Source: Camillea tinctor
Lineage: Eukaryota; Ascomycota; Sordariomycetes; Xylariales; Xylariaceae
Assembly (NCBI GenBank): GCA_022578605.1
Contig: MU394056.1
Coordinates: forward strand, 62,001 to 126,000
Reading direction: 5' to 3'
DNA: 64,000 nt
In this document: positions 45,384 to 55,869 of the stretch, piece by piece
Position numbering within the stretch: position 1 is the first letter of the stretch
Layout: the number at the start of each line of letters is the position of its first letter
Position numbers and translations under genes: made by a program
Notes under the pieces: model-generated
Told to the model about the DNA's origin: nothing
Databases searched by the model: none
What the model saw: only the letters and a program-made list of their open reading frames with translations

Positions 45384-48300
45384 TCAATTCGAATCGTCGG
45401 ACGATTCGGTATCCGACATCAATCTCTTCTGTCTCCTTCTCACTCCCACCGCGCGCCCCAGTATGTCCAGATCTAGGGCCACGGTCTTTCCGGCTTCATT
45501 ATCAGCCATAGAAAGTTTCTTCGGATCTCTCAGTCCCCTGATGTACATTTCGTCCAGCACGTCGGCAAGCTCACCAGTATGCGCTTGCGTGTATGCGAGC
45601 CAGGGGTCGTGAACCTTGGAAAACTTGGTGCGACGGATGAAGACGGTCAGAATCCCGAAGAACAGCACCAAGTGTGCTCCCATCATACTACACACTGCCA
45701 CAAGACCGTTCCAGCTAGTCGGGACCTGTACAGACTCCCAGAGAACGTAGGTCGAATTGCTGAAGGTGTTGAAGAACTGTAGGTTGTCGTAGTAATAGGA
45801 CTGGTAAACAAGAGTCCAGAAGGCCTGGAGCGCTAACGCAGGGTCGCCAGGCGAGGCAAGTATATCCGTCAATATCTTTGTATACACTGGGTGGAAGTAG
45901 GCCACACCATCTGCGTATTCCGGTATGCAGCCTTCACACAGCTTGTATGTCATATGTCTGTCGTTGAAATACCTACCCATGGGGTTCCCTCCCAACGGCC
46001 GGGTCATTAAGGTCGAGCCGATCCATAGCTGACCCTTATCGCCTTCTGTTGGCTTCCCTGGTGGGATGTCAAAAGCTAGAACGCTCCTTTCAACAAGGGA
46101 TGTTTTATTCTCAGTAGCGCCGAGCCAAAGCAAAAGGTTCGTTGAGTTTAAGGCCTTTGTATCATTGTCCGTAACCAATATCTTCTCGACGAGGGGCGCA
46201 TTAGACCAGGCGTTGATGAGTTGATATTTTGGTTCAAGTATGGTAGAACATAGAGTGATTTGCCACGCATAAGGCCAGTTCCGGTATTTGATAAGCGTCC
46301 ATGGCGGTTTGCTATTCGTATCTATAGTTATGTTGGATTTGCTATTAATCACCCACCAGTCTGTACTGTTAAGGTGCTGACTGGAAGCATTTCCACCCAG
46401 GGATAGTAAGTTGATAAACGCAAAAGCCCGTACTCCACCATAGGAGCACATGAAGCTTAAGTTTTCTATTCCTTGGTTAGACAAGGGCGGTGATAAGGGT
46501 GGCGAATAAATGGTGCATGATAGATTTGCGCCTGTTTCTCGTGAAGATTCTAGATATGGGCTGTACTGGGCACCAGTATTACTGCTATTCGAAAACCAAT
46601 CAGCAAAATATCCATAGTAATCTTGTTCTCCATTCCCTCTGTCTACTTTGTAGCTGTCAGAAGCAACCCAGGCCTCGATTACAGCGTACCCAGGATTGTC
46701 AGACGCTCGAAAAGAGAGTTGGCGAATTATTGGCCTCACACACACAGTTGATGCGTCGATCACTGTGGCGTATCCGGTAAAGTTCCGCAGAGACTGGCGT
46801 TTCGCCTGTAGGCTTAGAGGCAAGAAAGCCCTCTTTACAAGGGAAGGATCTTGTTTTGGCATAGAAATGTTCTCGGCAAAAGGAGGATATCCTACTGGTG
46901 GCGCCGCAGAATAGTCGATATTGTTTTGTTCACTCCTTTGTCCTTGTGAATCAGATGCACTATAAAACCCCAGAGGGAAAGGTTCGGTGATATTAGTGCT
47001 AGGTATATGATCAGAGCCCAGGTCTGAAAGGAGTATCGCGGAGCTAAACTGTAGGGCGGTAGACAGAGCTGTGAGGAGGCACAGTGGTATCGCCACTTTA
47101 GCAAGCTTCAAGCGCAGCGTTGGCCTCATCATGCCTATGAAAAGAGCTGGTAGATCACTACAATATTGGCAGTCAGTAATTGCTGTATTGGGTAACTTTT
47201 TACTCTTAAGGCCTTGTCTCGGGAGTCAAAACTCCTACGAACTCATCCTAGCCATGACTGGAAAGTTTAACTCCCGGGCCGGGCTGAGACAGGCCAAAGG
47301 GGGGGCATAAACGACTCCCAAGATCACTTACTACGATATTCCATTGTTGCTCCTTTGAATCAGTAAGGTAGGGATCTCCTTAATCCCAACATAATGGTTC
47401 TCCAAAACGATCGAGGCCACCATGGAGATTGCCAGTGCTGTCTGGGTAGCCGTTGCAAATCTTATTACGAGTGAGCAACTTGCGATTACAGCTGGTAGTT
47501 TATTTTCAATGATCCAAGACCGTAAAGTTTCATTGTCTGGCTGTGTCGGCGTCACCCAGAAGGCGATTAACAGTCCAAGCGATGCTACAATGAGAGGAAC
47601 GGGAAGGAATATTGACAGAAGACCGAATATTCCAAGCCGTTCTTGGTAAGATAGCACTTGGGAAGCTTCTTGGTAGATAGGCAGTTCCACGGTTTCGTCA
47701 GTAGCATCTTCTGCAACCACCTCCTTAGACTGTTGGCCATCATTAACTCTGGGCCGAGTGCGATATAACCATATAGCGGCAATTAAGAAGACAAGAAGAA
47801 GGACTCCAGACACAGACGCTACCGCAACCCACTTTTGGTTCTGCTGTGCAGACCCCTTTGTCACATGATCTGAATTCAATGCTTCTAACAAGTTTATCTT
47901 GTCTATAGGAGCGCTGTCAATATTTAATGTTGCTGTATATTCGGTTGGGGCTGTAGTGCAATACAGCTGCCTGAGTTTCAACGACCCAGATAAAAGGTAC
48001 TTGGTAGCGCAAAATTTGTGTCTAACAGTCATTAATCCCGAGACAACTGGCCCGCTGCTGCTGATTAGTATGATGTATTGAAACTCGTATAGGATGCAGC
48101 GGTGGTAAATACCAGCTAGTGACAAGCGACTCGTCTCCACAGTCTCCGTCGCAGTTGTCGCTCGTTTGTGTACCAACGTATTGAACAATACCTGAGACAT
48201 AAGGTTGACATGAGGTGTACATTGAATGGGAGAAGGCGGTGGGATTGTCTGTCATAACACATCCTGCGATGCTGAGCGTAGGGTCGTAGGCACAGACCCA

Positions 48301-48511
48301 ATGGGGACTACACTCCGTTGTTCTGTGTGATACTAGTGAATCAATATTAACAGATGCACAATGAATCAATTCAAGTCTCTAAGCAAAACTTACGATCATA
48401 ATCGATCGGGAAACCGCAAGGGTTCCTGTAATCCCCACCAGATGCCGGCGTAGGAGTTAATAGTTCTGAGCCGGTTGCTGTTCCGCTCGTAGAAGTTGGA
48501 AGCATATTCAT
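45384..48511 (-). CDS. Large polytopic membrane protein with Cys-rich N-terminal region, unknown function
   Basis: Four exons join in phase: 48511-48394, 48332-48113, 47970-47332 and 47157-45384, giving about 916 residues. The N-terminal ~130 residues are Ser/Thr-rich and then Cys-rich (NPCGFPI, TECSPHWVCAYD, SDNCDGDCGD), as in fungal surface sensors. A helix follows (VAVASVSGVLLLVFLIAAIWLY), then a Lys/Glu-rich segment. More helices come next: LGIFGLLSIFLPVPLIVASLGLL, a region with VIRFATATQTALAISMVAS, and AKVAIPLCLLTALSTAL. After a long loop with many N-glycosylation sites there is a final helix (GLVAVCSMMGAHLVLFFGILTVFI) and an acidic Ser-rich tail. No enzyme domain is recognised. No signal peptide precedes the Cys-rich part, so an upstream exon may be missing. 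The third intron (47158-47331) is an introner-like element. Confidence 0.75.
47158..47331 (-). mobile_element. Introner-like element acting as an intron of the large membrane-protein gene
   Basis: This 174 bp phase-2 intron has GTAAGT at its donor, a TTACTGAC branch site and ATTGTAG at its acceptor. It is clearly homologous end to end with the 180 bp intron at 4235-4414, in a different gene about 43 kb away, while the exons around both are unrelated. It holds complementary GTCTC...GAGAC and GGGAGT...ACTCCC blocks, so a hairpin is likely. Removing it joins SNNGIS to YDLPALFIG in frame. Confidence 0.87.
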
Positions 48512-49552
48512 TCAACTAGCTTTGCTCGATACGTTACTGTTATATCCGAAGCTGATATGGTATATTATGGAGAGTAATATAATGCCAAAACTGAATGCTA
48601 ATTGTCGAAGGACAATTAGCCCATATATAGTATGCGACAAATATTTTGGTTGTTGCAACAATGTTGGTGAACTAGGTGCTACATAGTACCACTTCGATAA
48701 CAGTCTATAACGTATGCCCAACCAAAGCCTCGTATAACTGGTGTTAAGATAATGAGGGGGCGCAATATATGATTGCAGAGGGATAATTATGATGGTAGAG
48801 CATGGTCTGTTATTATACAATTTAAATTTTAGAACTTGTTGCCTGCCTTGGAGTTATGAAGGGACGATACAACGAGGAAATGTACAGAGAATGGTTTAGA
48901 AAAACAACCCACCGTATGTTGAGTCCAAGACAGGCTTGAGGGATAAGTGATCGTCGTGTAGCCTGCCGAAGCGTAGATATATTGTATGGAGTGCACAACA
49001 AGTACCTGTAAGCTTTGTACGCCAAGTCTTCGTACACCGTTACCATTGGGAGATGGATCATGCAAAGTAACACTTTATGCATCTTACTGCTTATATTGAT
49101 GATAATATGTTGGATAGAATAATGTATATAGAAATCGAACTGCAAATCCTCCCTTGTATAGTCCCTACTTTCAAATCATATATAATAGAAGGGGGAGTTA
49201 CCCAGAGCAAGGCTGTAAGCTTGGGTACATCAATTATAAATCCATTTACTAACCACGGAGCTATGAGATAATATATCGAAAGAAGGCAACAGGCTAGGGT
49301 GCTAGGCTGTGACAAGTTACAAGGCTCTAAAAGGGGGCATCATCAAGAAGGTAGTAAAATGAAAAATGTGCTTACAAGCCCCTTTTCTTTTTAGGAGAAG
49401 GCCTCGGACTATCTACTTTACTATTGATTTCCGCTATACAAATACCCATCCATTCAAAAGCAAGCCCCATGCAGAAGGAAAGAGACCCCAAGACTAATAA
49501 TCAAAAGAAGAGAAAGGAAAAAAAGTAATAATAGTAAAGCAAACCCCGTAAC
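48512..49552. other. Intergenic, AT-rich
   Basis: This lies upstream of the large membrane-protein gene and downstream of the repeat protein gene. It has short AT-rich frames only; a possible missing first exon of the membrane protein could lie at its left side. No gene is supported. Confidence 0.5.
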
Positions 49553-50821
49553 TCATGACCTCAACTTCCTCTTATTCTTCCTCCTGCTCTTTCTCTCCCA
49601 ATCCTCCCCATCGCCCCTCTCGACCCCAAGGTCATCATACCCATCCTCTTCCCCATTACTCGGCATCATAACCAGCCACAACGACGTCGTCCCAAAATAC
49701 AGCGTTGTCCGTGCCGCCGCCTCATCCATGATCTCCAAGCGCGCAATATGCCCCTCCAGCGCACGCAGCTGCTCCGCCGCACCCGCCCCCTGCGTCCTAT
49801 CCAGCAGGTCCTCCACGGTGACCGCCCCGCGCAGTACCTCCGCAGCCAGGACCCGCGTCTCCAGGATTTTCGCCCGTAGCCCGCGCGCGCGGAACCAGTC
49901 GCGGTTCGCCACCGCGAGGTACGCGTCGGCGCGCTCGCGCGGGGAGAGCGGCTTCTTGGCAACGGCGCCGACGGCCGCGAACGGCAGCGCGGTGACGGCG
50001 CCGACGGCCCGCAGCGCCGTGGCGACCGGCACGCTGACCGCGCCCCCGAGCGCGGCGAACCCGGCCCCGATCAGGTTCCCGCTCTTGGCGTCGCGGCCGA
50101 TGGTGCGTCCCACGTCGCGCACGTGCGAGAGCGTGTCCCGCCCGAAGTGCTTCGGCACCGTGCTGAGCGAGCGCCCCACGTCCCCCGCGTGCGCGAGGGC
50201 GCGGTCCGAGACCCGCGCGCCGAGGAATGCGGAGAGGGTCTCCAGGAAGGAGGTCCAGCTCGACAGGGGGATGCCGAGCCCGAGGAGGGCGGGGTGGTAC
50301 GCGGGTAGGAAGGGGGAGGTGGGGTCGGCGCGGACTTGGGGGATGGCGATGGGGAGGGGGAGGGGGAAGGAGTGGGAGGGGGAGGAAGGGGATGTGGATG
50401 CGGAGATGCTGTGGTTGATGCTGGCTAGGGGGGAGTAGGCTGGGCAAGGGATGTCGGAAGGGAAGTTGAAGGGTGAGTCGGCGGTGGGCTTGGCTGGTTG
50501 TTGTTGTTCGGGGTCGTCTTTTATTACTCGAAACTTGTCTGCATCCCGCCCTTTGATGCCAGTCGATGGTCCTGTGCTCAGCCCTGTAACCCTACTAGAT
50601 GGCTCTGCACTCAACTCCGCGATCCCTGAAGGTGGCTCTGCGCTCAGTTCAGCGATTCTGGTAGATGGCTCCCCGCTTAACTCCGCGATTCTAGTAGGTG
50701 GCTCGGCACTTAGTTCTGCAATGAACGGCTGCGAGGACCCGTATGGCGGGGGAGCATTGACTTCGTTTCTGTGAGTCTGTCCCCTGCCGAAGGTCGCTCC
50801 TGATCCATTTCCCGAGGCCAT
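49553..50821 (-). CDS. Protein with 11-residue N-terminal repeats, unknown function
   Basis: This single-exon gene encodes 422 residues, starting MASGNGSGATFGRGQ. Residues about 33-87 hold five tandem 11-residue units of the type IAELSAEPPTR, the last one degenerate (VTGLSTGPSTG). A Pro/Ser-rich stretch follows (about 95-170). The C-terminal half is Ala/Gly-rich and amphipathic: LIGAGFAALGGAVSVPVATALRAV, then a helical segment (DAYLAVANRDWFRARGLRAKILETRVLAAEVLRG). It ends in a basic tail (RKSRRKNKRKLRS) that could act as a nuclear signal. No known domain is recognised. Codon use in 49790-50440 is extremely GC-rich, unlike the repeat part and the flanks. Conservation would have to be tested; the long frame and start context support a real gene. 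Confidence 0.7.
   Translation of the reverse strand: MASGNGSGATFGRGQTHRNEVNAPPPYGSSQPFIAELSAEPPTRIAELSGEPSTRIAELSAEPPSGIAELSAEPSSRVTGLSTGPSTGIKGRDADKFRVIKDDPEQQQPAKPTADSPFNFPSDIPCPAYSPLASINHSISASTSPSSPSHSFPLPLPIAIPQVRADPTSPFLPAYHPALLGLGIPLSSWTSFLETLSAFLGARVSDRALAHAGDVGRSLSTVPKHFGRDTLSHVRDVGRTIGRDAKSGNLIGAGFAALGGAVSVPVATALRAVGAVTALPFAAVGAVAKKPLSPRERADAYLAVANRDWFRARGLRAKILETRVLAAEVLRGAVTVEDLLDRTQGAGAAEQLRALEGHIARLEIMDEAAARTTLYFGTTSLWLVMMPSNGEEDGYDDLGVERGDGEDWERKSRRKNKRKLRS
50585..50745 (-). repeat. 33 bp minisatellite inside the coding region
   Basis: Five tandem units of 33 bp encode the 11-residue IAELSAEPPTR-type repeats of the protein at 49553-50821. The copies differ by scattered substitutions but keep length and frame. 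Confidence 0.8.
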
Positions 50822-51627
50822 AATGACCGTGGATGATGATGGCTAAATAGGGGCTACTTGGCGTACGAGTTTATGTAATCTTCAAAAGCAGTGGTTGGTA
50901 ACTCTTAGAGAGACAGTTTTATAATGTCCTTTATGTAAAAACCGGGATTCGTTATAGAAAAAGTAAACTCATGAAACTAAGACCACTGTGATGCCCGGGG
51001 GTATTGTATTTGATAACTGAAGGCAATGGATTTGGACACCTTAGAATGAAAGCACCGCGGTAGAAAGGATAATATAAAATGCTGTCATAGTTGGGAAACT
51101 TTTTGTTCCTTTGGGCGGTATGTGTGTCATTTTCTTCTTATAGTTGGAAGCCATCCAACTGTTTCAGCTCCCCCAGTTTTGTTGGACAGCCAGACTTCAC
51201 GAACTCCCTCCATTGGCCAGCAACCCCAGTATGAGGCGCAGTTAACCGGTACCGAATCCGAGCCTCTAAATTAGTCGATCCTACAACTGGGTACGTTCCT
51301 CTTCAGCCCACTGACTAGAATACGTACGTAGTTATAAGTAGTTGATGTTTTAAAATTGCCAGCGATAACTAATTCGAAATCATACACATACACGAGCATG
51401 CTGATTCGATCATACGTGTTTCGCGAGGAAAACAGGACGAAAAATTGTGTTTTAATATTAAATTTTCAGGTCGTTTTTTAACCTCTTATGTTCCCCATAA
51501 ACTTAAGTGCCCCTATAATATACAATGAACAAAAAGTTTCCAATACCCCTACCCCATCATACATACGTGCGTACGGGTTATGTAAACATATATCTAGTAA
51601 GTATCATTTATAAATCACGTCAGCTCC
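50822..51627. other. Intergenic
   Basis: This lies upstream of the 11-residue repeat protein and downstream of the His/Pro-rich membrane protein. Nothing is recognised apart from AT-rich sequence at 51440-51540. Confidence 0.5.
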
Positions 51628-53912
51628 TTACTGCTTCCGTCCCAAATGCTCGTCCAGGTCGGAGCTTGATCCAGATAATTCACTAGGGGTGTATGAGCTC
51701 CCAGGGGTATATCCAAACCCATCAGCTACATATTGCGAGTCATCCACTTCTTGATCGTACGCAGGGAGGACATCGTCCACGGAGGCGTAAGCCGGGAGTG
51801 CCATAGTAGGGCTCAGAGGTGTGGGAATGTGACTTTGCTGCATCTCACCCGGGTAAACGTAAGAGCGCCCTTCCTCGGCCGTAACCATGTCACTGACGAC
51901 ATCAGCAGCGACGCGGAACTGAGCAATCTCCTGTTCCATAGTCGTGGAAAGATTATCATCTTCCTCACCATCAGACCGATGTAGCCGTCTCATGATGGCT
52001 TCTTTCTCTTCATCCTCCATCTCCTGGCGCCGTAGGCTTTCTGTAAGCCATCGAATGAACTCGGCATACTTAGCTTTGACGGTAAGTTGCTGAGTGCTAC
52101 CCGGTCCATCTTGTGGAAATTGATGATCATTGTAGTGAACACGGCGCTGCTCTCTCTTTTTCGAAAAACATCTCGTGTATAGTGCACTCGAGAGCAAGAT
52201 CAGGACTATAACCATCACCAGGATATGGAGGACGGGGGCAGTAGCTAAGAGGTGGCGTAAATCGAACGGCTATTTCATATTAGAAAAATAAAATGGTTTG
52301 GGAGTTGAGTGTACTCACCGGACGGGCATGGGGAGGTGGTGGGGGAGGCGGGTGATGGCCCCCGTGCCACCCATGGCCTTGATGGGGAGGGGGAGGTGGC
52401 GGTGGAGGAGGAGCATCGTCTTCATCCATGGGCAACGGGCTTTCAACTTCCTCCATCGGAGGAGGGGGTGGAGGCGGCGGCGGCTATTAAGAAGAATTAG
52501 CGACAAGTGTTGAAAGGTTGATAAATAATCCAATACATACCATTCCATCGTCAAAAGGTGGTCCATGGGGAGGTTCACGATCCTCGAATTCTCCCGGAAC
52601 AAAGAACTCAGGCGGTGGGGGGCCGTGGTGAGGTCGCTTCCCATGGTCGAAGTAAGGTGGTGGCGGTCCCTCAGGAGGGGGCGGGGGCATATGGCCACCA
52701 TGATGAGGTGGAGGAGGGGGAGGAGGAGGGAATTCATCATGGGGAAATCCTTCATGGGGGAATCCCTCAAAGGGAGGCGGTGGCGGAGGAGGCGGAGGAG
52801 GTCCATGTCCGTGATGAGGCGGCGGAGGACAGTGGCAAAACGGCGGAGGCGGGTGAAAGTGCGGCGGTCTATCGTGGAAGGGTGGACGAGGAGGGAATGT
52901 GTGGTTTCCATGAGTGTGGTTGCCGTGGAATTGGGGTGGGAAGAAAGGGGGTCTGCCTCCATGCCGTCCCTTGCCATGGTGGAAAGGCCAGTGTGGTTTG
53001 CCATGGTGAGGCTCACCAAAGCTATTAGACCCGTAGAAGCCACTAGCCATGCCCTTCACCCGGTGATACACGGCTTTGACGATGCATTTCAGGCTGTCAC
53101 ATTCGCTGACAGATAGTAGTTCCTCTGGGCGCTTGAAGTCGAAGTTTTCGGCTATGTACTGAACTTTCAAGGCAATCGAATGCTCGAGAGCCCTCAGCTC
53201 ATGTTTCATCATCTCCAATTCGACGAGCTCATTCTCCAAGCCTGTCGAGAATTCATCTTGATGCGGAACCTCCTCGTTCGGAGGGCTTAGCCGTGGAGTT
53301 TGAATGATTGATTCGGCGCCGTCGATGAACAGGACCGATACTGGCGCTGTCTGCTGGAAACGAATAGAAAACCCAACATCCTCCACCTTCTTGTCATCGA
53401 CATAGACAACATCGAAGGTCATCAACTGACCCTTGAGGTCATTGCCCATGTGCATACAAGTAAACTTCCAATTGGCAATGATGATGTTGCCGTGCTCGGT
53501 GGTGATGGAACCGGAGCCGATACCAATCTCATCCTGAGCCAAGGTCTGACCATTAAGGGTGATGTTTCCATAATCACAAGGGCTCGCGGACTCGAGGACA
53601 TCGAGTTCGAGGGTCTGATAGTTGAATTTAGTGATTTGGGTCCCAGTGTTGACTTATTGAGGTTATTGATCCTCTACTAATATAGACTTACAGTTTCTTG
53701 GATAAAGCCATCTTCTGCTTTACCATTGAAATCAAGGGTGATCAAAGCATGTGGAGCCTTGTCTATAAGCAATACCCATTAGAAACCGATCTTGGCATCA
53801 AATGGATTCGAAGGACTGTTGGTTATCACTACTCACCATCCTGTTGCTTGGTTGGTAGCGCTGTTACCAGCGCCGGCGCCAGCAACAACGCGGCCTTGAG
53901 CAGGCCTCGCAT
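51628..53912 (-). CDS. Single-pass membrane protein with His/Pro-rich ectodomain
   Basis: Five exons are proposed: 53912-53837, 53762-53724, 53652-52541, 52483-52319 and 52269-51628, giving about 677 residues. A signal peptide (MRGLLKAALLLAPALVTALP) leads to a folded domain (about 40-205) with Cys pairs such as SPCDYG, FTCMHM and SECDSLKC. A long His/Pro/Gly-rich stretch follows (about 205-460), with HHGKPHWPFHHGKG and poly-Pro runs. Then comes a helix (VLHILVMVIVLILLSSALY), a basic stop-transfer (RCFSKKREQRR) and a 180-residue acidic cytosolic tail ending LDEHLGRKQ. No known domain is recognised; a surface sensor or metal-binding role is inference. The end of exon 2 is ambiguous: a GTAAGT donor at 53691 fits better by sequence but is out of phase, while GTAAAG at 53723 is in phase. 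Confidence 0.75.
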
Positions 53913-55869
53913 TGCTTCGACCAGACAGTTGACGATCGTATGGGAAGATTCACTAAATGGGGAAGAAAAAAAAACAAAGAGGAAGAGACGATTTAAAAAA
54001 AAAAAGTGACCTGAGGATACAAAAGAAGAGGGTATATATCAAGTGAGGGGTGGTTTAAGAAACAAAACCAGAAACTAGAAGAACAAAAAAAAAGGTTGCC
54101 TAGAACGAACAATAGAGAGGAATATGTACTACATATAAAACATATACATAGTCGTAAGGCGTGCTAAACTAAGCCCCGGTACTTGGTTCTTTTTGGGGGG
54201 AGTGGGGGGTTTGAGTTGACGAAGTACTCAAGTATTTCGTCCTAATCGGGCATATTCAGAGGGAATAAAGTGAGTAGGAACGAATCAGAACGAATGAAGA
54301 CCATTGAAAACGACAGAGGTGGGAAACACCTCCGCCTGGGAAATGACAAAGTTAGGTGGTCCTCGTGGGTGGCTGCGCAAGCCTGTCACCACTTCTTCAT
54401 TATTCGAACAGGGATCTTGAAGGTACTCGACCAATCGTCTTCAACTAGCTGACGAGTCCTCTAACCCAGCTGGAACTGGCCGGGATCTTCCCAACAAGGC
54501 GCGTCATATCAAGCGCATACATGTGTTATTGTACCTACCTACATACTACCTATGTACTATGTACTATGTAGTAGGTAGATAGTATACATATATATACCTA
54601 AGTGCATACATTATTGATAGTAGTAGTTGTAAGTGTGTAGTATACTAGTAGCGCAAGAGAGGAAAACGTCCAATATAGTGTACAATAATTAAGTAGTTGG
54701 GGAGGAAAACAATATGTACAAAGTAGATGGGATAAAGAAAAAGAAAAAGAACTGAATTGAGATATTGAAGTACTATAGGTTCGATCCATTAAAACTGATC
54801 GTTCCACAAGATGGCGTAAAGGGGAGACCTAGAGATAAGCAATTGCCAAGACGAATCACTGTACGGAGCTCTCCCCCAAAAGTCGACGCCGCGCCAAGAA
54901 ATACCAAGCTTATGTTAATTTGTGTCAGGAGTCAGTTCCAGCTGCATGGCAGCTGCCAGAAACTATGCACTATAAATTTTAGTGCTTATAGTTGGTAATA
55001 GCTGCTATCGATAAAAGCTTTTAGCGCACGAGCGTGTAATTATAGCGCAATAATTAGTGGGTTAATTTGAGCTTCTAGCTGCAGCTGCTTGACAGCTGTT
55101 GTCAAGATAAGTCAAGACCTTGGCATTTCTTGGCGCGGCGTCGACTTTTGGGGGAGAGCTCCGTATTGCGTACATACGGACATGGAGACTACCACTACCA
55201 GTAGTATAGGTACGTTCACCAAGTACGCCAGATGAGACCGAAATTAGTGATAACCATGCGGAACGGAGCGCGTACCGTGTCAGAACTTAAGCCCGTCGAG
55301 GCCGAGGTCCGTTCACCCAGAATAGTATGTAGTTTACCTACCTACATATACACTAAGTTAGTGTAGTTGTAATGAGAGTAGATGAAGAAAAAGGCAAAAA
55401 GAAAAGAAAAACTTTTTACTTGGAATAGTCGAGGCCTTAGGTTAGCAGCACCTATAATAGTACCTAGGTATACTACCTAGTAGCGGGTAGTCCGTAGGTC
55501 TACTCTAAATTCCAATTGAGAATTAGGTACAGTTACCGATAACCCCCTGTCGAAGAGGGTGGCTTAGATAATATAGGTAGTACCTATATGAGAGTGGCTT
55601 GTAGACCTCGTTCAGGGAGGTTAGGTAATCCGATATGCTTTCCTTTCCAATTCTTGCCCACAACCCGAAAAACCCAGGTACGTACTACCTACCTAGGTTA
55701 GGTAACATCAAAAGGCTCCACCAAAATCTCAAGCTTCCGAGCTTCTTAACCTTTTTACCCTTACTGCATCATATTCCGTCAGCCTTGTCAACCCCAACAT
55801 TGAATTGCCCTGTTCTGTCGCGAAACTTGAGTTTGCTTGCCGCATAGCCTTGCGCGGCCTCACCTAAAC
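53913..55869. other. Divergent intergenic region containing a MITE
   Basis: This is the promoter side of both the His/Pro-rich membrane protein and LSM4. It holds A-rich runs at 53960-54005 and 54085-54095, TAGTATGTA sequence at 54530-54600, the MITE at 54864-55163 and a TACCTAGGTA palindrome at 55461-55470. No gene is supported. Confidence 0.6.
54864..55163. mobile_element. 300 bp MITE with 45 bp terminal inverted repeats and TA target duplication
   Basis: The ends 54864-54908 and 55119-55163 are inverted repeats of 45 bp with one mismatch, starting CGGAGCTCTCCCCC. TA dinucleotides flank both ends (54862-54863 and 55164-55165). The inside is non-coding and has many AGCTGC words. Length, TIRs and TA duplication fit a non-autonomous Tc1/mariner-type (Fot1/pogo-like) element. 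Near-perfect TIRs suggest recent activity and little decay. Confidence 0.88.

Noticed and set aside
49666..50447. Several Arg-rich or Ala-rich frames over the GC-extreme part of the 11-residue repeat gene
   Set aside because: They are composition-driven shadows with no start context or domain.
54770..54810. GGTTCGATCC-like sequence as a second tRNA
   Set aside because: No acceptor, D or anticodon stems can be formed around it.
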